Positions 58,685 to 64,000 of a DNA stretch of 64,000 bases are shown here, piece by piece. The stretch covers positions 1-64,000 of the forward strand of contig CANFHC010000010.1 in the NCBI GenBank assembly GCA_947446575.1. Reading direction: 5' to 3'. A program made the position numbers and the translations under genes. This DNA is from Bacteriovoracaceae bacterium. Its GTDB lineage: Bacteria; Bdellovibrionota; Bacteriovoracia; Bacteriovoracales; Bacteriovoracaceae. Numbering within the stretch: the first letter of the stretch is position 1; each line of letters begins with the position of its first letter. The notes under the pieces are model-generated. The model did not search any database and was not told where the DNA came from. It saw only the letters and a list, made by a program, of their open reading frames with translations.

Positions 58685-61600
58685 ATGAACAAAATTAAAA
58701 CTCTTTTAAAAACGCTGAAAGTGCTGATGATTAATTTAATCGTTTGCTCACTTATGCAAAATCCATTCATCTCAAATGCGATGGCAGCGGAAAATTTAAA
58801 AAGTAATTCTGGCTTTGGAGCAAAAGATATTCTCACTATAGCAAATGGTGCTTTGAATATTTATAGTAGTTACCTTGGCCAGAAACAACAAATGATGGCT
58901 GCACAAATTTCAGCTGCCAATAATCAAAAGCTAATGTCGCAATTGAGTCCAGGTTGTGTAAGGCCAGATGGAACTGCTTGCTATACGACTAAGGCTAAAT
59001 TATTTCCAGAGTGTACACTACCCGCTTCAATGTCGAACATGCCACAAAATGCATGTAACAATGCAACTCCAGAGCCCGGACAAATCAGCACAATGATTAC
59101 ATATGAATCTATTGCTCAAGGATGGATGAATTATTATGATCAAATGAGTAACGAGGCTTCAAACTCTACTTATGCCGTGGGCCTGCGCTGTTTAGGAGAC
59201 AAACAAAAAGCAATTGATTCGTCAATTACTGAAATGATGAACAGTCTGCAACGCTTACAAGACAAACTTAATCAAGACAAACAAGTATTCCGCGATAATA
59301 ATAAAAAATTATTAGAAGATATGAAAACTGCTAATGCTGAGTTGTTTGGTGGAGCTTTAGATTTAAAAAATAAAACATCTGACTTTTCAAAATATTTTTC
59401 ACAAAGCTGCCAGTCAGTTATCGGAAAAGAAGGACTTAAAAATGGTCCGAGCATGGGGCTTAACGGAATTCTTCAGGGAATGAGTTCAAATAATAAAGCG
59501 GCTTCAGATTATAATTTAAATAAAGGATCAATTGAATCTGATGTCAGAAAAGAATCTCAAACCATCGCTAACAGCATAACAGCTGGTGGAGTTGATGACT
59601 GGTTAAATAATTCAAAAACTCAAACAAATATCAAATCTAGTAAATTTCCTGCAATGGAAAGTGTTGTGAAAAAACAAGCTGACGAATTAATGACAGCCAG
59701 AGCACGTATTGCAAAAGAATTAGCTAAAGTTGGATACACTCCTCCGGCCTTAGATAAAAACTTTTCAGTCGATATGGGATCATTCATCGCTGGAGCAAAT
59801 GATTTTTTTAAGAAAAAGTTTGTTAATGACTGTGTGACTGGAGCAGATAAAGGTGTCGCGATACCAATTGAAGACGTTTTAAAAAATATTCAACAAAAAA
59901 GCACCAATAGCCAAGGGACAGCTAGAAACGATTACGGAATTGCTTTAAAGAAAATCTTTGACTCTGAAGGAACTATTGATGAGAAAATGGCGCAAATTAA
60001 GGCACTAGATACTCAATACCCAGGCATGTCGATTTCTTATCAAGATGCAACTCAACAAAGAGTAACTGAGTCTCCTTACAATCTTTTCATGAAAACAATT
60101 GATAAGTGCGAACAAAAATTTTCTCAAGATGATACCTTTTCAACAAAAGGTGCAAGCGGAGTTTCTTATCAACAAAACGTTGCTCGCGCCCAAGCTTCAT
60201 TGCAAGAATTAAAAAATCTTAACGATAGTTTCTCTTCAAAAGTGACAGGGGCCATCGTAGAGCAAGTTTTAAACTGTAATGGTGAATCTTTCAAATCTGG
60301 AAGTGATTGCAGTGAAGAAACTCTAAAAACAACAAGCGATAAATTCTGTATGAATCACGCTGCTCAATGTGCTAACGATATCCAAGGCTGTTATGCTGAA
60401 GCCAATAACCAAGTCCAAACTAGAAAAACTAAAATGGAAAATTTGGCAAAAAAGTTTAATGCCAATGTAAGTGCAATGATAGCTCGCTCAAATGCTTTAT
60501 TTGAACAACAAAAAGCTGCTGTGACAAATATTACGCAAATGATTCAATCAAAATTTCCTGGAACAAATTTCGAAATTCCAAAGGATATGTTTGTCTCCAT
60601 GCCAGAACTCAAAAAAGATACTTACGGAGTTGAAATGGCCGGTGACGGTAATATTGCTTCATTCTTAGAGGGCGAAGGATCAATGCCTGCTAAAATTGAT
60701 AAATTAAAGCAGATGTTTAAATTACAAAAAGACCAAGTGAAACAAGCTTCAAGTGAATACTACAACCTACAAAAAGAGGCAATGACTAGAGAGCGTGCTC
60801 GTTGGGAAGCCCTTTACTCAAAATGTAGTGGCTTTATCGAATCGTCATCTAAAGCACTTGCTCAGATGAACAACGAAGGGCAAAAAAAGCAAGCCGAAGA
60901 AGATGCTAAAGTTGCTAAGTTTTGTAAAAAATATAACAGCATAAGCCAAAACCCAGTAGCTGCTTGTGGTAAAGCAAAAGACCTCTCGGATATCGCAGAC
61001 CAAGTTCAATCACGTTTAAGCAACCAAGCACTTGCTCTCACTGAACAATTCGCATCTGCTTGTGATGGATTTATGAATCAGTCTGATACAAACTCATTAG
61101 TTGATTGTACTGGCATGACAGGACAAGAAAGATCAAATTGTATTAAACAACAAACAGCCCAAGTGAATAAAAATTCAAGCTCTGATAGTGCTACTGCGAC
61201 AACAAGTAAAAAAGGAAAAAAATCATTGAACATCGCTTCTTTTTGCGGAGATGGAAGTGTCTCAGATGGTGATTTAATTTCTAAAATAGCTGATAAATTA
61301 TCTGCTGAAGATAAAAAAAGTTTGGATGGTGTAAAATTATTTTCTGAAGCACAGAAAAAAGCAAATGCAGATAGTAACGCAATAATGGATGCGAGCTTTT
61401 TTGATAATATAACTGACATCATTCAAGGGGCGAAAGGCGAAACAGTTTGTGAAAAAATTAAAAATGCAACAACGCCTGATCCTTCTTATGACGACGATGA
61501 AGTAAGTGCACAAATTACTGACCAAACAAAAATTGCCAACGACCCAAAAAATCCAGGACAAGCTGCTGCACAAACAGAACTAGCGAGATTGAAAGGAATG

Positions 61601-61843
61601 AAAAAAAATTTCAAAGCTCAAACTAAAAAAGCTGATGAATTAAAGAAAGCTCTGGCTGATTTATCTGAAATCAATACTCCTTCACCACTCGGAGGAAAAG
61701 CACTTTTAGCCGATAACGTTCAAAAAATTGGCCAACAAACTGAAGGGCCATGTGACATGCAAAATAACAGCACCGTTGCAAAAAATGTAGGCGGATTTGA
61801 TCTATCAGGATTTGATGCAGGAATTTTAGGAAAATCCAAATAA
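58685..61843 (+). CDS. Large exported helical protein with scattered cysteines (1052 aa)
   Basis: A long signal peptide (about 1-35, ending NAMAA), then a mature protein rich in Gln, Lys, Asn and Ala with long helical and coiled-coil stretches (MNSLQRLQDKLNQDKQVFR, QVQTRKTKMENLAKKFN). About 20 Cys occur in pairs such as CVRPDGTAC and CNGESFKSGSDC. No enzyme motif, barrel end or lipobox is seen. It may be a periplasmic or surface structural protein, secreted with its neighbours. The downstream metalloprotease gene starts 15 bases after its stop, so they share a transcript. No family is recognised. Confidence 0.78.
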   Translation: MNKIKTLLKTLKVLMINLIVCSLMQNPFISNAMAAENLKSNSGFGAKDILTIANGALNIYSSYLGQKQQMMAAQISAANNQKLMSQLSPGCVRPDGTACYTTKAKLFPECTLPASMSNMPQNACNNATPEPGQISTMITYESIAQGWMNYYDQMSNEASNSTYAVGLRCLGDKQKAIDSSITEMMNSLQRLQDKLNQDKQVFRDNNKKLLEDMKTANAELFGGALDLKNKTSDFSKYFSQSCQSVIGKEGLKNGPSMGLNGILQGMSSNNKAASDYNLNKGSIESDVRKESQTIANSITAGGVDDWLNNSKTQTNIKSSKFPAMESVVKKQADELMTARARIAKELAKVGYTPPALDKNFSVDMGSFIAGANDFFKKKFVNDCVTGADKGVAIPIEDVLKNIQQKSTNSQGTARNDYGIALKKIFDSEGTIDEKMAQIKALDTQYPGMSISYQDATQQRVTESPYNLFMKTIDKCEQKFSQDDTFSTKGASGVSYQQNVARAQASLQELKNLNDSFSSKVTGAIVEQVLNCNGESFKSGSDCSEETLKTTSDKFCMNHAAQCANDIQGCYAEANNQVQTRKTKMENLAKKFNANVSAMIARSNALFEQQKAAVTNITQMIQSKFPGTNFEIPKDMFVSMPELKKDTYGVEMAGDGNIASFLEGEGSMPAKIDKLKQMFKLQKDQVKQASSEYYNLQKEAMTRERARWEALYSKCSGFIESSSKALAQMNNEGQKKQAEEDAKVAKFCKKYNSISQNPVAACGKAKDLSDIADQVQSRLSNQALALTEQFASACDGFMNQSDTNSLVDCTGMTGQERSNCIKQQTAQVNKNSSSDSATATTSKKGKKSLNIASFCGDGSVSDGDLISKIADKLSAEDKKSLDGVKLFSEAQKKANADSNAIMDASFFDNITDIIQGAKGETVCEKIKNATTPDPSYDDDEVSAQITDQTKIANDPKNPGQAAAQTELARLKGMKKNFKAQTKKADELKKALADLSEINTPSPLGGKALLADNVQKIGQQTEGPCDMQNNSTVAKNVGGFDLSGFDAGILGKSK

Positions 61844-61858
61844 AGTGATTAGGAAATG

Positions 61859-64000
61859 ATGAATTTAAAACGAAACACATTATTAACAACTACAACTTTA
61901 GCACTAGTATCCCTAGTGCTTTCGTCGTGTGTGCCTAGTGCTGGAACAAGTTTGCGCTCTAGAGATTCTTCATCACTAACCGGGTCAAATTCATCTGTAG
62001 GAATATATCAAGGTAAAATTTTAGCTGACAACCCGATAATCCGATCTAAAAATGAAGAGCTGTCCGATTCATTTGATTTAAATCAACTCACAACAGTTGT
62101 TACTATTACCAGTAATTCTTTTTTAAAAGGAAATGCTTCTTGTTACGGGTTGGAATTTTGTTTTGAAGTTAGAGAAAACCAAGACGCTCCTTCTGCTCTG
62201 CAAACGACTACTGGCAAATGGGGATATTCAGTTTTGACCCCTGAATTTTTGCAAGTAAACACTTTCTACCATTTAAATAAAGTGACTGATATGTTCTACA
62301 ATAATTTAGGGAAAAGTTTCTCACTTGCTTATTCTGGGTTAATCCCTTCATATAAAACATCACTCCCAAAAAGTTTCAATCCATTTAGTGGAATGTATAA
62401 CACCGAAACGAACCCACTTATTGCTTACGCCAATTGCGATGTGCCTAACAACGCTTATTTTGATCGAGCAAACCAAACACTTTGTTTTGGTTATGTCGCA
62501 GGTCATGACGGAGTAAAATGGGCCCAGGATAGTACTATTGTTTATCACGAATCAGGACACTTTTTCCAAAAACTACAACTCAACATTCGAAATCCTCTGG
62601 CAGGTCCCAGAGTTGATGTAGGAAATAATTATTACGATGAGGCAGGCTCACTGGGAGAAGGTCTTTCAGATTATTATAGTTATTTTGTCAATGGTAGACC
62701 ACACTTTGGAGAATGGGCCGCAGGTAGATTTCTCTATTCCAGCAGACCGATGACTGAAGATGATCCTTTACATATTTCCGGTGTATCATCTGATCCGGAT
62801 CAAAGATTAAGTTACCCACAATACATAAATTATAATCCTAACTTTCCGACTCTTCCACAAGAAGATGTTCATACAGCGGGAATGATTGTTTCTCATTACC
62901 TAGTTGCTCTGACAAATGATTTGCAAGAAAAATGTTTAATGACTCAAACTGATGCTTCTTCGTATGTCATTCACTTGCTTACAGAAACACTTGCTGAGTA
63001 TGGTGATTTAAATTCTAACGGTATTCAAAGTGTAACAACGAATAATCGCATTAACCTCTCACCTGCTCATTCACTTGAATGGTTTAGAACTGTAAACCCA
63101 ATAAACTACCGCACGTTCATGCAAACTTTTGCAAAAAATTTACTCCTTAATTTAGGAAGCCCAACTCTTAACAGATGTAATGGTGGCATTTATTCAAAAG
63201 ATCAAATTGAATCTTTAATAGATCAATATGGATTACTCCTTTTTAGATCTTATAATGAAAATAGAAGTCTTGCAGTTCCCAACACGGCCACAGCAAACAC
63301 TGTTGTCACAGCAACAAATAGAAAAAAATCAGTTCTTATTTCTAAAAGTTTAATCATTTTAGATCCAACAACTTCTGCTAGCTCTGCTTACGTCATAGAC
63401 GACCGTGCAAAAATCTTAACAGGACTGACAAGTCTTCAATCATCGGGACTAATGACTTCTCCAATATCTTCGCAAACTCCAAGTGATTTGGGATTTAATA
63501 ACAACAACGGAAAAATTAGCCCGGGTGAAGTTGTTGCCATTGCACTTAACCTCTATAATAATTCCAACTCTCCCATGGGTGGAGTTCAGGTTCTTGCTAA
63601 CGACTGGAACCATGCCGATGCTAGCGGAAAACCTTGTCGATTCCCTACAACTATGTCCAATGACTCATGGCCTTTAGACTCTGAAGGAGGAGTACCATGC
63701 TCAACCACAAGTGCAAGTGCTGCAACTGACTTTGCGCCAGTTTGTTTTATTCAATCGAATGAAGCAAATTCTACTAAGTGGGTTTCACAAAAAGATTTTG
63801 CCACTAAGATGGCGCTCGATAGCTCGTTATGTTTAAATCCATCTGATCCTAAAGATTGTTTTATAAGAGCGCTAAAAGGTGCAGACCAATCAAATTACTC
63901 TAAAATAGATTCAAAAAGCACTTGGGGTAAAACTCTCGCCAATCCTACTACCGGAAAAGCTCCTAATCTTGATTTTGGAAATGTTCTTTTATTTGAAGTT
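61859..64000 (+). CDS. Partial lipoprotein zinc metalloprotease (gluzincin), 3' end outside window
   Basis: The frame is open from the ATG at 61859 to the window end with no stop (714 codons seen). AGGA lies 4 bases before that ATG; the ATG at 61856 is in frame but too close to the site. The product starts with a signal and lipobox LVLSSC (Cys22 or 23). YHESGHFFQKL gives His230, Glu231 and His234 of a zinc HExxH motif, and GSLGEGLSDYYSYF gives Glu267 as likely third ligand, the thermolysin/fungalysin layout. LGFNNNNGKISPGEVVAIAL near residue 550 resembles the start of a beta-sandwich domain often attached to secreted proteases. It is probably a surface protease; the C-terminal part is missing. 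Confidence 0.88.
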   Translation, partial: MNLKRNTLLTTTTLALVSLVLSSCVPSAGTSLRSRDSSSLTGSNSSVGIYQGKILADNPIIRSKNEELSDSFDLNQLTTVVTITSNSFLKGNASCYGLEFCFEVRENQDAPSALQTTTGKWGYSVLTPEFLQVNTFYHLNKVTDMFYNNLGKSFSLAYSGLIPSYKTSLPKSFNPFSGMYNTETNPLIAYANCDVPNNAYFDRANQTLCFGYVAGHDGVKWAQDSTIVYHESGHFFQKLQLNIRNPLAGPRVDVGNNYYDEAGSLGEGLSDYYSYFVNGRPHFGEWAAGRFLYSSRPMTEDDPLHISGVSSDPDQRLSYPQYINYNPNFPTLPQEDVHTAGMIVSHYLVALTNDLQEKCLMTQTDASSYVIHLLTETLAEYGDLNSNGIQSVTTNNRINLSPAHSLEWFRTVNPINYRTFMQTFAKNLLLNLGSPTLNRCNGGIYSKDQIESLIDQYGLLLFRSYNENRSLAVPNTATANTVVTATNRKKSVLISKSLIILDPTTSASSAYVIDDRAKILTGLTSLQSSGLMTSPISSQTPSDLGFNNNNGKISPGEVVAIALNLYNNSNSPMGGVQVLANDWNHADASGKPCRFPTTMSNDSWPLDSEGGVPCSTTSASAATDFAPVCFIQSNEANSTKWVSQKDFATKMALDSSLCLNPSDPKDCFIRALKGADQSNYSKIDSKSTWGKTLANPTTGKAPNLDFGNVLLFEV

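Noticed and set aside
1-64000. tRNA, rRNA, CRISPR array, transposase, integrase or phage genes
   Set aside because: I looked in every gap above about 100 bases on both strands and saw no cloverleaf-like sequence, repeat array or related protein.

Overview
The window is an AT-rich, densely packed stretch of a Gram-negative bacterial chromosome. It begins inside one gene and ends inside another. Many exported proteins, lipoproteins and outer-membrane barrels, an almost complete mevalonate pathway, an ole hydrocarbon cluster and several large Cys-rich secreted proteins together suggest a Bdellovibrionota bacterium of the Bacteriovorax/Halobacteriovorax/Peredibacter kind. That placement is inferred from gene content; no rRNA or other marker is present to prove it. 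I saw no rRNA, tRNA, CRISPR array, insertion sequence or prophage.

Layout. 1-6.8 kb: the tail of a gene with a YbjQ-like C-terminus, glpD, two related outer-membrane proteins on the minus strand, a small conserved protein behind a good promoter, and trxB. 7-13.2 kb: a crotonase-fold protein, then a tight minus-strand operon fni, mvaA, a GYDIA-type GHMP kinase, mvaD and mevalonate kinase, which together take HMG-CoA to IPP/DMAPP. 13.2-27.8 kb: mostly housekeeping genes (RsmI-like methyltransferase, exported peroxiredoxin, ZrgA-like protein, a frameshifted N-formylglutamate amidohydrolase, THUMP methyltransferase, a U32 pair, SGNH-like protein, cyclic-nucleotide-binding protein, mdh, XRE regulator, exonuclease III) plus small exported proteins, including a bufferin-like Cys protein.

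27.9-36.0 kb is the most distinctive part. Eight overlapping or closely spaced plus-strand genes form one operon: a GbsR/MarR-type regulator, a FabF-like ketosynthase, an acyl carrier protein, a CrtI/retinol-saturase-like FAD enzyme, then oleA, oleB, oleC and oleD. The Ole enzymes join two fatty acyl chains head to head into a long-chain cis-olefin. The dedicated ketosynthase, carrier protein and FAD enzyme suggest that a special, perhaps polyunsaturated, acyl chain is made or modified for this purpose. A minus-strand fabG-fabZ-fabI set lies close by at 39.5-41.5 kb and could supply the other elongation steps.

41.6-46.0 kb holds a four-gene minus-strand operon: an outer-membrane barrel, a lipoprotein with three repeats and a fibronectin-like end, a secreted subtilase with a large insert in its catalytic domain, and a small secreted protein that resembles a stand-alone subtilase propeptide. 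46.1-50.3 kb has a second CrtI-like enzyme, a predicted seven-bladed propeller and a COG2509 flavoprotein. The window finishes with cinA, a small exported protein, a 1760-residue Cys-rich lipoprotein behind a structured leader, uppP, a 1052-residue exported helical protein, and a lipoprotein zinc metalloprotease (HESGH) that runs off the end.
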